Positions 1 to 10,668 of a DNA stretch of 64,000 nucleotides are shown here, in pieces (the stretch's first letter is position 1; each line of letters begins with the position of its first letter). Source of the stretch: Talinum fruticosum (lineage: Eukaryota > Streptophyta > Magnoliopsida > Caryophyllales > Talinaceae); NCBI GenBank assembly GCA_021018815.1, contig JAITYX010000083.1, forward strand, positions 1,302,001 through 1,366,000, written 5' to 3'. Position numbers and translations under genes: made by a program. The notes beneath the pieces are model-generated. The model worked only from the letters and a program-made list of their open reading frames with translations, had not been told where the DNA came from and made no database searches.

Positions 1-1
1 T

Positions 2-88
2 GCTGGTGCTTCAAGCTCTCCTTCGCCAACTGAGCAATTCATCTATTCCAAACAGTGTTGGATTTTCACTGCCTTTGATGGAATATAA
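2..88 (+). CDS. Possible 3' end of a protein-coding exon (partial)
   Basis: A frame open from the window edge gives 28 residues ending in CWIFTAFDGI and a TAA stop at 86-88. It could be the last exon of a gene lying to the left, because the composition looks more protein-like than the overlapping frame at 6-203. No family is recognised, and an open stretch this short can occur by chance. Confidence 0.22.
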   Translation, partial: AGASSSPSPTEQFIYSKQCWIFTAFDGI

Positions 89-203
89 GCTAAAACCTAT
101 TCTCTGTCATTTTCTTCAAAAAAGGAAAGGAATGGTGAGGTTGTTGTGTAGAACTAGTAACAACTCATTTCCCCCTTCCCTTCTCTCCAAATCTTATCAA
201 TGA

Positions 204-461
204 TAAATTTGGATATTCAGAATTGAGTCTTACTGTATGTTATTCAAAAATTTATTTATACTAACAAAAAGTATACACGTTGTACTTGATTGATTTGATT
301 TTATTATTAAAATTCTCCTATTTTTAATGAAATATTTTCTATCTAACTATGCCTTTATTAGTAAATTTAGAATAATTGCTACAATTCATGAGCTAAAAGA
401 AATGCTTTTTAGTTTTTGCATCGCTCAATTATCTTGCTAACACTCAGTGAGCAGAGCACTT
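204..461. other. AT-rich intergenic stretch
   Basis: AT-rich DNA between the window edge and the first snRNA promoter. I see no coding or RNA signal in it. Confidence 0.5.
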
Positions 462-472
462 GTCCCACATCA
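462..472 (+). promoter_or_regulatory. snRNA upstream sequence element (USE), U2 copy 1
   Basis: GTCCCACATCA matches the plant snRNA upstream element GTCCCACATCG with one change at the last base. It starts 77 bp before the RNA start. An AT-rich TATA-like stretch (AAATAAAAG, 505-513) follows about 32 bp downstream, the wider spacing typical of RNA polymerase II snRNA genes in plants as opposed to Pol III ones. Confidence 0.9.
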
Positions 473-538
473 ACATGGGAGGATAAGAAGGAAGTGGACG
501 GATGAAATAAAAGAGGAACGCCGGCCACATGCCAAGTC

Positions 539-735
539 ATACCTTTCTCGGCCTTTTGGCTAAGATCAAGTGTAGTATCTGTTCTTATCAGTTTAATATC
601 TGATACGTGGGCCAATGGCCCACAACGATATTAAATTAATTTTTAAGGGGAAGGCCCACCACGGTAGCTTGCTGTCGGGGCCTTCGAGTGTCGCCCATGC
701 GTTGCACTATTGCTTGGGCCTGGCGCACCCCACCA
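539..735 (+). ncRNA. U2: U2 spliceosomal snRNA, copy 1
   Basis: The 197-nt sequence begins ATACCTTTCTCGGCCTTTTG and ends CGCACCCCACCA, the ends of plant U2. The branch-point-recognition box GTAGTA is at 572-577. The stem-loop IIb arms GTGGGCC/GGCCCAC pair perfectly around an AAT loop. The Sm-site region AATTTTTAAG is at 638-647, followed by the long 3' stem-loops. U2 pairs with the intron branch site in the spliceosome. USE and TATA-like elements lie upstream and a 3'-box-like AGTCCGAA is at 740-747, so the gene looks functional. A second copy lies at 10669 in the same orientation. Confidence 0.96.
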
Positions 736-739
736 ATAT

Positions 740-747
740 AGTCCGAA
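740..747 (+). terminator. Plant snRNA 3' box, U2 copy 1
   Basis: AGTCCGAA sits 5 nt after the mature U2 end. It resembles the plant Pol II snRNA 3'-end signal CA(N)AGTNNAA; the copy-2 gene has AGTCTGAA at the same place. Confidence 0.65.
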
Positions 748-950
748 TATTTGATTCAAGCTTGAAACATACGCATTAGATTGGTGTTTCCGACTAGAAC
801 GAAATAATGGGTCAGGATTTCGAGGAGTATTTCAAAGGAAATTTGATGAGATTAGTAATTATTTGAAAATCAATTAAGTCAAAGTCGAAAATAATCTTAC
901 TAAAAAGTTGATATTGAAGTGAATTGTTAATATGGCCATTATCCTAGACG

Positions 951-1042
951 ACAGCTTGCTGCCGGGGCCTTCGAGCGTGGCTCATGCGTTGCACTACTGC
1001 TTGAGCCTGGCGCACCCCACCTCATGCGTTGCACTACTGCTT
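951..1042 (+). pseudogene. Truncated U2 snRNA fragment with an internal repeat
   Basis: Positions 951-1020 repeat the 3' part of U2 (AGCTTGCTGCCGGGGCCTTC to GCGCACCCCACC). They are immediately followed at 1021-1042 by a second copy of the 22-nt piece found at 981-1002. There is no 5' half, Sm site or promoter. The fragment begins exactly where the flanking homology between the two U2 loci stops, so it is a duplication or rearrangement scar and not a gene. Confidence 0.85.
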
Positions 1043-1767
1043 TGTAATACAAGCTTATGTTCGATACGGTAATATTTAACAAATGCCTGTCGGTGAATTC
1101 TTAGATTAACTTGCCATAATATGATCTGGGTTTAGATATCATTATATTAGTAACTCTGGGTTTTAGTCCAAATTAATTTTTACCTGAGTTCGTTCTAAAT
1201 GGACTAGGTTATATTTTTAATGTCCAAATTTAGTTTTGCTTTAACTTAATTTGGATTTGGGCCATCACAAATTAGCTTCATACATGTTTGATTTTCCTTT
1301 TATTGTGAGCTTATAGTCAAATATTTAAGTTTTTAAACAAGTTGTGTGGATATTGAGTACTGTAAAATATAAGCAATGCTGTCTCTCCCCTAAAAGGCAA
1401 TGCAAAGTAAAAATTCGTCAAGTACAAAGTAAAAATTCGTCAAATATTTAAGTTTTTAAACAAGTTGTATGGATAATGAGTACTGTAAAATATAAGCAAT
1501 GTTGTCTCCCTCCAAAAATATAAAGTAAAAATTTCTCATTATATGATTTTTTGTTTGCATATTATATGAAATTTTAATTGGTGTATGATTTACCTTCAAA
1601 TTTAAACATCAATTAATGTTTTCAGAAAGTTATACATGATATATCATCATAGTACATGTATACATATTTTTGTAGAGAGGGAACTATGCAGCAAATTTCA
1701 AAAAGCTTAGCTGCAGTATAATTGCGCCCTATCCATTTTTTTAGACAATAAATTCAAAAAAGACGTT
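1043..1767. other. Spacer with a diverged direct repeat
   Basis: Noncoding spacer between U2 copy 1 and the RABA1 stop codon. About 66 bp at 1319-1385 recur at about 1441-1508 (shared core AAACAAGTTGT, then ATTGAGTACTGTAAAATATA or its one-base variant), with short repeats of TAAAAATTCGTCAA between. The right end probably holds the RABA1 3' UTR (minus strand). Confidence 0.6.
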
Positions 1768-2418
1768 TTAACCAGAACAACAACCACCCTTTTTCACAGC
1801 AGAAACTTCCTTGCTAATGTCGATCTTCTCACCTTTAGGGACAACTACATTTGCATTTTGGCCGGCTTCCATGGCCTTCTTTCTGACAACATGGTGAATC
1901 TGCGTGATAACCTCGGTAAAGGCATCCTCCACATTAGTCGATTCCATGGCTGAGGTTTCCATGAAGAAGACGGACTCCCTCTCAGCCAAAGACTTTCCGT
2001 CCTCGGTGGGTATCACAACCAAGTGGCGGAGGTCAGACTTATTCCCGATGAGCATCACCGTGATGTTTTGATCGGTGTGGTCTCGCAACTCCTTTAGCCA
2101 CCTCTCGACATTCTGGAACGTGACGTGCCTGGTCACGTCGTACACAAGCAATGCACCAACTGCACCGCGATAGTATGCACTCGTAATTGCTCGGAACCTT
2201 TCTTGCCCTGCGGTGTCCCAAATTTGAGCTTTGATCACCTTTCCTTCAATATTCAAGCTTCGAGTTGAAAACTCAACGCCGATTGTAGGCTTGGACTCGA
2301 TACTGAACTCGTCTCGGGTGAATCTTGACAGCAAATTTGACTTCCCTACACCAGAATCTCCAATGAGGACAACTTTGAAGAGGTAATCATAGTCATCTTC
2401 TGCTTTATAACCAGCCAT
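1768..2418 (-). CDS. RABA1: RABA1-type (Rab11 family) small GTPase, copy 1
   Basis: A complete intronless frame of 216 aa. It shows the Rab GTPase motifs in order: P-loop GDSGVGKS (about 20-27), switch I PTIGVEF with the Mg-binding Thr, DTAGQE (about 68-73), GNKSDL (about 125-130) and ETSAM, then a variable tail ending GGCCSG with two cysteines for geranylgeranylation. The start [15 protein letters not shown] and length fit plant RABA1 proteins, which act in trafficking from the trans-Golgi network and recycling endosomes. Switch I has Pro where RABA1 proteins I recall have Ser (STIGVEF). It converges on the U2 gene. A diverged paralogue lies at 11624. No intron interrupts it, whereas many plant RAB11 genes have one, so a retrocopy origin is possible but unproven. 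Confidence 0.93.
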   Translation of the reverse strand: MAGYKAEDDYDYLFKVVLIGDSGVGKSNLLSRFTRDEFSIESKPTIGVEFSTRSLNIEGKVIKAQIWDTAGQERFRAITSAYYRGAVGALLVYDVTRHVTFQNVERWLKELRDHTDQNITVMLIGNKSDLRHLVVIPTEDGKSLAERESVFFMETSAMESTNVEDAFTEVITQIHHVVRKKAMEAGQNANVVVPKGEKIDISKEVSAVKKGGCCSG

Positions 2419-3129
2419 TGTTTGTAAAATGTGAAATTTCGCTGGGTTTTCTTCAACCTGTATGGCTAATAAAATTTGAGCTAATTATAGTGGAAAATCA
2501 AAAAACAAGTGATTTCTGTTCAAAAAGGGCAAAAAAAATGTATTTTAAAAAATTCCCTGCTCTCTCTCTCTGAAATCTATAGCAAAATGTGTTCCCAAAT
2601 TATGAAATTTGGAAGAGAGAGAGAGAGAGAGAGGAAGGGAGGGAGATGGGGACTTGCAGAAAAGATTTTCTCCTGCCTTCAACTTATAACCCACATCCCA
2701 AACTTTTCTTCCTAAAATGTCTCCATTGAATTGCTGTTTGTTGGGTTGGATTTCTAATTTAAACTTAAACAGATGTATCAAGGGATATTTTCTTACAGAA
2801 TAAAAATATACATGAAAAATTAACCGATATTAACTAAATTTATGCCTCTCAACTAAAATGACATCATAATTAACTAATTAAATCATCTTCGAGGTTGCAT
2901 TTCACTTAATCACCTCAATAAACTAGAGCAATGTTCAAAATTATCAAGTAATATGTTTTTCTAAAAAATGTATGCTTTGTATTTTTAGTGAAAACTAATT
3001 TGTTTCATCACAATAGAAAGTGTAAGTGTAAGACATATAACAATGATTTATCAAATTTGCTTAAAAGGGCGAGGTTAATTTTTCTTGCTACTCTCATAAT
3101 TTGATTACCTGTATCTTAGCCAAGGATGC
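2419..3129. other. RABA1 copy 1 upstream region
   Basis: On the RABA1 strand this is promoter and 5' UTR. A CT-rich tract (GA repeats at 2613-2634 on the plus strand) lies about 200 bp upstream of the ATG, as is common in plant 5' leaders. The rest is AT-rich with no coding signal. Confidence 0.5.
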
Positions 3130-3322
3130 CCTTAAACTTTGCAATTTTTTTCAAAAATGTCACAAAATTTTAACGTTAACTTTAAATGCCATTAAATAAC
3201 TGAAATTTTAAATGTATTCTAACAAGTTAATTGATATTTAAATATACTCTAATAAGTTAACATAGATTTAAACATAGCGTTAAAATTTTATAATATTTTT
3301 GAATAAATTGTAAAGTTTAAGG
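3130..3322. mobile_element. Long-terminal-inverted-repeat MITE-like element
   Basis: The left end (CCTTAAACTTTGCAAT, then TTCAAAAATGTCACAAAATTTTAACG) is the reverse complement, with mismatches, of the right end at about 3275-3322. This gives arms of about 45 bp around an AT-rich core with internal repeats of TAAGTTAA. There is no coding capacity. I could not find a clear target duplication, so the class (Mutator-like foldback or other) is open. Confidence 0.6.
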
Positions 3323-4155
3323 TCAATAATAGATAAGAAGTCATGCAGTTGCATAACAAACGACCGCCTATGTTTTCGTAAGACAAGCTTCATGAAGATG
3401 TATATATTATAGATGCCTAAATGTATATATCATGGCATTTTTTGATGCAGGATTTTGAATTTAAGAGGAATCAATTTTAAGTAAGAAGATGAACCTAATC
3501 AATTTGGTAACACAACTCTTCAAAAAAGTTCCTTATTCTGTGTAATTGGTTTATGTTAATAACTTTTATTAATTACATGGAAATAAGAAAAGGAAAAAAA
3601 AAAAAACATTCTTATGATTATGTGGACCAGCCAACTCTTATCATATAAATTTTCACATGTCCCTCCATTGTAATAACACCCAATATTGAATTAAATATAT
3701 TCATCTATATACATATAGATAGATTGATTTATATATATAGACAAAGCGTTAGTAGATCGTATTGGCACAATTTAAGCATAATTGGCAGAGTTCTCTAATA
3801 ATATTGTAGCGGTAAAGATAGTCAATCTACCGTAAAAAAATAAATAAATAAAAGTTAATTCTCAGCCTCCTCCCATATGGATTTCTATTTTTAATCATAT
3901 GTAATCAGATACTATCAAAATAAATCTCACTCAATAAATTGTATATATTCGTTTGTTAATGATCGATACTATGAAACGAAATCTCACTCAATGAATATAC
4001 TTTTAACTGGCTGCTAATTACTTGTTAATTGTCTAGATGTGAACTCGCTGCCCCAAAGAAGTTTGGAAATTCTTTTGTGAGAATGTCATAATTCGTAAGC
4101 TAAGCATGCACATGTGATGAGTGATGACTGATGAGTGATGATAGGTACAAATTTT
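3323..4155. other. AT-rich intergenic stretch upstream of U4
   Basis: AT-rich noncoding DNA with short simple repeats (AAATAAATAAAT near 3838). No gene or RNA signal is seen before the U4 promoter. Confidence 0.5.
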
Positions 4156-4166
4156 GTCCCACATCG
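4156..4166 (+). promoter_or_regulatory. snRNA upstream sequence element, U4
   Basis: A perfect GTCCCACATCG, 76 bp upstream of the U4 start, matching the spacing at both U2 genes. The TATA-like element is weaker here; the best candidate, ATAAATTT near 4212, is closer to the start than usual. Confidence 0.9.
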
Positions 4167-4231
4167 AAAAAATCAGAAATATTCTTGAACTCCAAACATT
4201 CAAAAGGTGCCATAAATTTTCAATTGAAACT

Positions 4232-4387
4232 ATCTTTGCGCTTGGGGCAATGACGCAGCTAGTGAGGTAATAACCGAGGCGCGTCAATTGCTGGTTGAAA
4301 ACTATTTCCAAACCCCCTCTTCGGCCTGGGCTTGGCCTTGGCTGTTGAGAATTTCTGGAAGGGCTCCTTCGAAGAGGGTAAAGCCCT
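4232..4387 (+). ncRNA. U4: U4 spliceosomal snRNA
   Basis: The sequence begins ATCTTTGCGCTTGGGGCAAT, the plant U4 5' end that pairs with U6. It continues through the 5' stem-loop with GAGG/CCGAGGCGCG, and an Sm site of the form GAGAATTTCTGG is at 4347-4358. It ends in a terminal hairpin whose arms AGGGCT (4360-4365) and AGCCCT (4382-4387) pair. A 3'-box-like AGTTTGA is at 4396-4402. The length of about 156 nt fits plant U4. With its upstream element it looks like an expressed Pol II snRNA gene. It lies 0.42 kb upstream of the DPH7 ATG on the same strand. Confidence 0.93.
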
Positions 4388-4810
4388 ACAATTCAAGTTT
4401 GATATTTGATACAAGCCTTTGGGCCTACTGTTTTATGTAAAGACTTGAAGCAATCGTTAAATGAACTATATAATGTCTCGTGGAAATTGTGGGAAGTTCG
4501 CACAATAAATTGAGGGGATAGCAGTTAGAGAAAGCTCTGCTATGAGTGCTCAGTATAAGAGGCACCAACAATTCTGTCCCTGCCGCCCCCTCATTTGATT
4601 CTAAGCTAATACTAATCCTCAAGCGTAGTGATGATAGAGTCCTGCTTTGTTTGACATTTCCATTTTATATTTGTTTTTGTTGCTGCGATTTTGTAACTAA
4701 TGCGCGCCAATTGTTCGATGAAATGCCCAGGTGAACTTATTCGCTGCTTTGGAGTTTGTACTGGGTTGTAGAGAGGTCACAAGTTTCTTGCTTGGAAGTC
4801 GGAAATCACC
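4388..4810 (+). other. U4 3' flank and DPH7 upstream region
   Basis: This 423-bp gap must hold both the U4 3' processing signal and the DPH7 promoter and leader. No separate TATA element stands out, so DPH7 transcription may start close to or within the snRNA flank. Confidence 0.5.
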
Positions 4811-7800
4811 ATGGATGTGGGGCATGTTTGTCTGGATGGTAATGCTGATGCGGTAGAGTTCTGCCCTCACGAGGGGTTCCAGAACATTCTATGTGCTTGT
4901 ACGTACACCTTGCAGGAGGGTGACCAACCAAGTCGGTCAGGGGACATCTCGTTTTTCGATGTTGATGCTAAAAGTCGCGGCCTCAATCTGTTTCATCGGG
5001 TTGAAACTGCTGGTATCTTTGATGTCAAGTGGAACCCAGTTCGGGACTCTCCAACTCCTTTGCTTGCTCAAGCTGATGCTGATGGGTTTGTGAGGATTCA
5101 TAGCCTACAGTGCTCAGATGGATCGACATTGAGAGGTTTATACTTTTCCTTATTGCTGGTAATGCTGGTCTTGTATGAGGTGATTTGGATGTACTTCAGC
5201 TGTTTGGTTAGTCATATCTCTGTGAACTTTACTATCTCTGGGAGAATCGCAACAGTCTGAATTGTTGTGACAGCAAAATATTCAAATATGAGTTAATAGT
5301 TTAGTATGATTTAGAACCCTGAACTTGCATGATTAGACAGAACTACTAGGTTAACAATTTGGATCAGTGATCCAAACAACCATGAGAAAGCAAAATGTCT
5401 GTTTTAAAGGATTGGATCTAAACGTGTTTTTTGTTTATTAACATTGCTAGAAGCGTCACAGCTCCTGCTGTCAAACAAGGAAACTAAATGACGTTCTCCT
5501 TAACTCGGATGTGAATCAATGTTAGTCATGATCATGAAGCCGGTTTGCACCCAGTGGCACCTAAATATTGATTTGATTTGCCACCTGGTGAGTGTTTTAC
5601 CCTTATGACATTAAGAGACTAGTGCAGAAATAAAATTTGATTGAAAGCAATCTGGAAATATCTTGGTCCTTACCATTTGGTTGGGTTAATTTCATGTAAC
5701 ACCCTAAAAAAAAATATTAAGAAAAAAATAATATTTGATTAATATATATGATTTATTCTCTAAACGACTTAATTTAATAGTTGATTACAATAAAATTCAT
5801 AATGTGATAATTAGCTTATATATATGTGTTTATTTATAAATTTGTTAGTTAACGGTTAACTTAGTTGGAAATAATATTAGGAGTAAGCTAAAAAAATAAA
5901 AATATTTATTTGACTTGCTAATTTCTTAGATGGAATAATACCATAACTTGATTAACATCCTAAGTTTTAAACATGCAAAACATGCTCATATCTTCAAAAA
6001 ATCTGAGCATTTAGACAACAGAAAAAAAATCTAATAGCTTGTACCCTTTTCTTGGCCTATTACTGCAAGCATCATCCCTAACCTACTAGCTCCTAGTCCC
6101 CCATACTTCATCATTATTGCACCCACTCCAAATCAGGGGAATAGATCAAAAGGTGAGGCACAAACCAAAGGTGGGGCTCATTTTCTCTGGTAAAGAAAAT
6201 CCAACAACTCCAAATAGAGGGAGGAGAAAAGAGAGAGAGAAGGGAAGAGAAATCAAAGGAGATATTTTGCTTCAACCTTCCTTGGTCCAAGTTTCAACTC
6301 CTTCATCTTTAACCACTTTTGTTGAGGAAAGAGGTAAGAACAAAGGTAGAAAAATATAGAAGGAAGGTTCAAGAATACAACCATCAAGGACTTAACACAA
6401 ATCATAATTAAGGTGGGTTTCCTTCTTCTCCCTAATCTATATTAATTTCCAACCAAAATGAATTTCGTAAGTGTGCTTGTAGACCAACCTTGAACGCTCA
6501 AAACTTCAAGAAATTGTTGCATGCATGTGTTTTGGAGTGGTTCATTAATATAAATATGGTAGGAGGATGTTAAAGAGGGAAAAGGAGTAGAAACATGATC
6601 ATCATCATGTACTTGGTTATGCTTCTATTTTGTTGGTAGAATTTCATGCATGAAGATGAAAGTGTATCAAATATGTTTAAATCTTTGTGAAATTGTGGTT
6701 TTGTTGAGGTTGGGTTTGACATTTGTTAGAGAATATATGTGGTATAATGCTCTTGGGGATCGATGATCGGAAATGCGTGTTTGCTCAAAACTTGGTATGC
6801 AAAGTACGTCTCTTACATGTGTATTTTAATGGGTTTTATTGAGCTAGTATGTTACCTAGAATGCTGAAATGAACCTTGCATAGACATCCCACAAGGACAA
6901 GATAGGTAGAAGATAAGAAAATAGAGTTTGGGAGCCACTGCCACCCACCACGGGTACCCCCACAGGATGTGGGGTAGGCTGTGGTGGCCAACAGCGATAT
7001 ATTTAACCCAAAACACCCACCATGAGTACCCCCACAGGCTGTGGGGTAGGCCGTGGTGGCCAGCAGCGATTTATTTAACCCAAAACACCCACCATGGGTA
7101 CCCCCACAGGCTGTGGGGTAGGCCGTGGTGGTCAGCAGCGATTTATTTAACCCAAAACACCCACCATGGATGCTCCCACAGGCTGTGGAGTAGGCCGAGG
7201 TGACCAGCAGCGATTTATTTAACCCAAAACACCCACCATGGATACCCCCACAGGCTGTGGGGTAGGCCGTGGTGGCCAGCAGCGCTGTATTTAGCCCAAA
7301 ATAACCACCGCGGGTGCTCCCACCGGCTGTGAGGTAGTCCGTAGTGGCCCCCAAAAGTTCCCACCGACCGTGGGAAGGCCCTTGGTGACCTTTAGAGCCA
7401 ACCATAGATCTCCATGGGATGTGGGAAGGTCTGTGGAGACTTCCAAAGCAATTTTGGACCCCCCAACCTGTGGGCTTGTCCCGTGATGCTTGTAAACCTT
7501 ATATGTTGTGTCAAGAATCGAGTCTAAGACTTGAAGTATGGCTTTGGGCCTCATGAAACAAATAACCAAATACATATGTGAAGAAATGATAGAGATAACA
7601 ACCATAACGTTAAATAAAAAGTTGATTTCTTGGGTTTGAGCACTTTGCCGGTACGAAATCTAGGAAGGTGATATGAGGTGATATTCCGGCCTACGGGTAG
7701 CGGCTTTCACTTCTAGATCATGAGTCCTTCCGAGTAGTAAACTTGGGTATACGCGTGAGTGGTTCGAGTCCCAGTACCGTGGTACGTTGGGTCAGCTCAC

Positions 7801-9939
7801 AGGCGTCAAAATACGAAATCTAGGAAGGTGACTTATTCGGGCCTGAGGGCAGCCGCTTTCACTCCTAGATTACGAGTCCTCCCGGATAGGAAGCTTGAGT
7901 ATACGCGTGAGTGTTTTCGAATCCCTGTACCGTCGTACATTGGGTCGGCTCATAGGCGTCGAAATACCAAGTCTAGGAAGGTGACATATTCCGACCCACG
8001 GGTAGCGGCTTTCACTCCTCGATTACAAGTCCTCCCGGATAGGAAACTTGTACGCACGCGTGAGTGGTTCCGAATCCCAGTACCGTAGTACGTTAGGTCG
8101 GCTCACAGGCGTCATTTGGGTATCAGGGCACTAGTTTTTGCCCAAAGAAATTAAAGATGATAAAAATTAAGCTAAGTTTTAGATGGGGAATTTATTGGTC
8201 ACACTTATGAAGGAAATGTGGTTTGCTGGAGTTCAAATGCATTATGGCTTTCCCATTCAATTAAGGTTGGAGTAAGGTAAGATTATTTTTATGATATGAC
8301 TTGATTACTGATATTATGGTCATTAAGTATTGATTGCTATTATACTATATATATGTAAGCATGTAAAGTTAGTTTGGTTTTTGGGAGGCGAAGGACTCCC
8401 ATTGAGCTGTGGTTGCTCATTCCCTTACTTTTTCATCTTTTCAGATCTAGAGAAACAGTGAGCTTCTTGGAAAATGTTGTCATTTTGGAGGCCGTTTTGA
8501 TGCCCTTTTAAATACAAGGAACTTTAAATGCAATGATTGCTTATGTTTAATTGTGTATGCTTTTGAGCATGATATGTAAGGCTTATTTGGTAATCGAGCA
8601 TGTTTGTAGCTAGATGTAGGTTGGCATTTGTAGACGTTCTGATTTGGCCTTAGTGGTCCACCAAAACTCCGTTATTATTGTACTTTGTTTTATGGTGTAA
8701 GGTTGTCTGAACCCAAAAGTTAATGTAAAGCCGTGTGGGCTTAAGACTCATCGTAGCTTGTCTATCGAAAAAGAAAGGGGTTTCTAGCTCAACTTCCAAT
8801 AGTTTAGCAAACAGGTTATGTTTGCCAAGTTGTTCCCTAGATCAGCCTTAAGGATCCTCGAAGAGGGTCCTAGCGGTGTGACGTCTCTACCCGGGGTCGG
8901 GCGTTACATTTCATTAGTTTTGTTGTGCAAAAATTTTCATCTTCTGATTGAGGGGTATGTTAATTTTCGTTCTATACCAAATACTCTTTAATATGCAAAA
9001 TGCTTTTCTCCATTGATCAGCATGATCTTTTCATCGAGTAAACCGTGTTTCTACTAGAAACTAGTTGAAGCTTTGAGGCATGTTATGGTGAGAGGTCCGA
9101 GTTTTGTTCAGCAGAGGCAAAATTTGATGAGTTTGTCCAATTCCTCCCCAGATTTGAGTTTAACTGTACTATTGAGATTTTTAACTGCTGAGGGTTCTAA
9201 ATGTGTCTTTGTTATTGCAGAGACCATAGTAAAAGAGAGCAGTGATATTCATGTTAGCTCTGCGATGTGCCTTTGCTTGGATTGGAACCCCTTAGCCACA
9301 TCAATAGTGGTCGGCCTTTCTGATGGATCTGTGTCTATAGCATCTGTTGCAGAATCCCAGCTCAGTATAGAGCTACAATGGAAAGCTCATGAATTTGAGT
9401 TATGGGCAGCTTCATTTGATACACACCAACCAAATATAGTCTATACAGGCTCAGATGACTGTAAATTCACTGGCTGGGATTTAAGAGAAGGGCCGTCAAT
9501 GCCAACATTTCAGAATTCAAAAGTTCACAAAATGGGCATTTGTTGCATTGTCAAAAACCCCAATGATCCACACACTTTACTGACCGGCTGCTATGATGAA
9601 CACTTGAGGGTATGGGATGTGAGATCAATCTCAAAGCCTGTGAATGAAACTTCTGTTTGCCTGGGAGGCGGAGTTTGGAGGATTAAGTATCATCCTTTTG
9701 TTAAGGACCTCATCTTGGCAGCTTGTATGCATAATGGATTTGCCATTGCCAAAGTAAACAATCAGAACCCAGAGGTGGTTGAGACATACAACAAACACGG
9801 GTCACTTGCCTATGGAGCAGATTGGCAGAGATGCAGATTAGAGCAGGAGGGCAAGAAAGACAGTAATGTGGTGGCTACTTGCTCATTTTATGACAGGCTG
9901 CTTCGGGTTTGGATTCCTGAGAAGGATATTCTTGCTTGA
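4811..9939 (+). CDS. DPH7: DPH7-like WD40 protein (diphthine methylesterase)
   Basis: Two exons, 4811-5135 and 9221-9939, join in phase (G|AG gives Glu) to give 347 aa. DPH7 (WDR85, yeast Rrt2) removes the methyl ester from methylated diphthine on eEF2, the step before amidation to diphthamide in the cytosol. WD40-like blades are visible as DVKWNPVRD, CLDWNPLA, VYTGSDDCKFTGWDLRE, LLTGCYDEHLRVWDVRS, WRIKYHPF and a final SFYDRLLRVW near the C terminus. The length fits the family (about 350 aa or more). The ATG was chosen because MDVGHVCLDGNADAVEFCP opens the first blade. The intron is 4,085 bp and 3,214 bp of it is an inserted LTR, so correct expression depends on splicing across the element. 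Confidence 0.9.
6941..7340. repeat. 72-bp palindromic minisatellite, LTR copy (about 6 units)
   Basis: Units begin CACCCACCATGGGTACCCCC at about 6942, 7014, 7086, 7158, 7230 and 7302, a period of 72 bp. Each has the core CCCCACAGGCTGTGGGG (8-bp perfect arms) inside outer arms CCACCACGG/CCGTGGTGG. Because 72 is a multiple of 3, long frames stay open on both strands; these are artefacts of the period, not genes. The same unit recurs at 19268-19556. Confidence 0.92.
7652..8114. repeat. Tandem repeat of about 150-160 bp, three units
   Basis: Units start at about 7652, 7812 and 7965 with TACGAAATCTAGGAAGGTGA or a close variant. They run through GTAGCGGCTTTCACTCCTAGA and GCGTGAGTGGTTCGA to GGTCGGCTCACAGGCGTC. 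The array lies wholly within the LTR. A T-loop-like GGTTCGAGTCC inside the unit is not part of a tRNA. Confidence 0.88.
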
Positions 9940-10592
9940 TGCATTAGTTTTGAATGTGTCGGTTGATATCTTCAAGTACACTGACATTTGTTGCTTTTCA
10001 AAAGTTTCATTCACTCCATGACTGGGTTTGAAGATTGGAACGAGCATTTTTGTTTTTCTATATTTTCTTTGTTTTATGAGATATGGATTTCTTCTTGTGG
10101 TCTTTATGTGATTGTTGTTTTTATCTGTCATTTGTTCCCAAGATAACAAGTGGTTGGTAACACTTTTTGAAAACTCTCCAAATGTAAACTGGTATCATGA
10201 TTAATATAAAGTGTCCTAAGGGGCAAAAAAACAGAGTATAATGATATGAAGTTATCCACCCCCTCTTTTGATAGGTTCAATAATCCTCTGTGTCTCAGTG
10301 TAAATGATTGTTTGGGGAGATGGACTGAAACTTTCACATTGACTCAAAAAGCACATAATTTGGACACATCCAATCTAATAAACCGAAACCAAGAAAGCAT
10401 GGCTTAAATGAGGGTAAGTTTCAAAGACTTGGGAACTACACTTCCCATGTTAAGGGTGTGTAAGATAAGCCTTCCTACGCATAATTGGGGTTGGGGATAG
10501 ATGACGTATCTTTAGAGTGACTGCATGCTAAACTAGAACAGATAGTGTGGCCAAAATGCACTGTTCGCACGAGTTTTTAAGCTCTCTCAACA
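9940..10592. other. DPH7 3' region and spacer before U2 copy 2
   Basis: Holds the probable DPH7 3' UTR (T-rich, about 9940-10160) and noncoding spacer. Nothing else is recognised. Confidence 0.45.
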
Positions 10593-10603
10593 GTCCCACA
10601 TCG
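10593..10603 (+). promoter_or_regulatory. snRNA upstream sequence element, U2 copy 2
   Basis: A perfect GTCCCACATCG, 76 bp upstream of the RNA start. A TATA-like GAAATAAATTT is at 10634-10644, about 31 bp downstream, which is Pol II-type spacing. Confidence 0.92.
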
Positions 10604-10668
10604 GTCAAATAATATACACGTGGAACAAACAGAGAAATAAATTTCAAACGCCAACCCTATTACAAAGC

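Larger units (their letters stand above)
5695..8908. mobile_element. Solo LTR (Ty3/gypsy-like) inside the DPH7 intron
   Basis: The element begins TGTAACACCC and ends GGGCGTTACA, terminal inverted repeats of the TG...CA type. It is flanked by a perfect 5-bp target duplication TTTCA (5690-5694 and 8909-8913). It is 3,214 bp long, shows no gag-pol coding and no second copy of its ends, so it is best read as a single long LTR left by recombination between two LTRs. It carries two internal tandem arrays, at 6941-7320 and 7652-8114. Long LTRs with these ends are common in plant chromoviruses such as Tekay, but the lineage is inferred. Confidence 0.85.

Noticed and set aside
3118..3140. Match to miR169-like AGCCAAGGATG
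   Set aside because: Only about 11 bases match, followed by unrelated bases, and the sequence lies at the edge of a MITE-like repeat whose hairpin arms do not fit a miR169 precursor.
6836..7405. Repetitive 189-codon minus-strand frame and a 91-codon plus-strand frame
   Set aside because: They arise from the 72-bp minisatellite period (24 codons) in the LTR; repeats of that period stay open in all frames and have no start or domain support.
7760..8060. tRNA-like T-loop sequence GGTTCGAGTCC in the three-copy repeat
   Set aside because: There is no acceptor stem, D arm or anticodon arm around it; it recurs as part of the LTR tandem repeat.
6941..8114. CRISPR-like direct repeats
   Set aside because: Repeats are contiguous tandem units without unique spacers, in a plant LTR.
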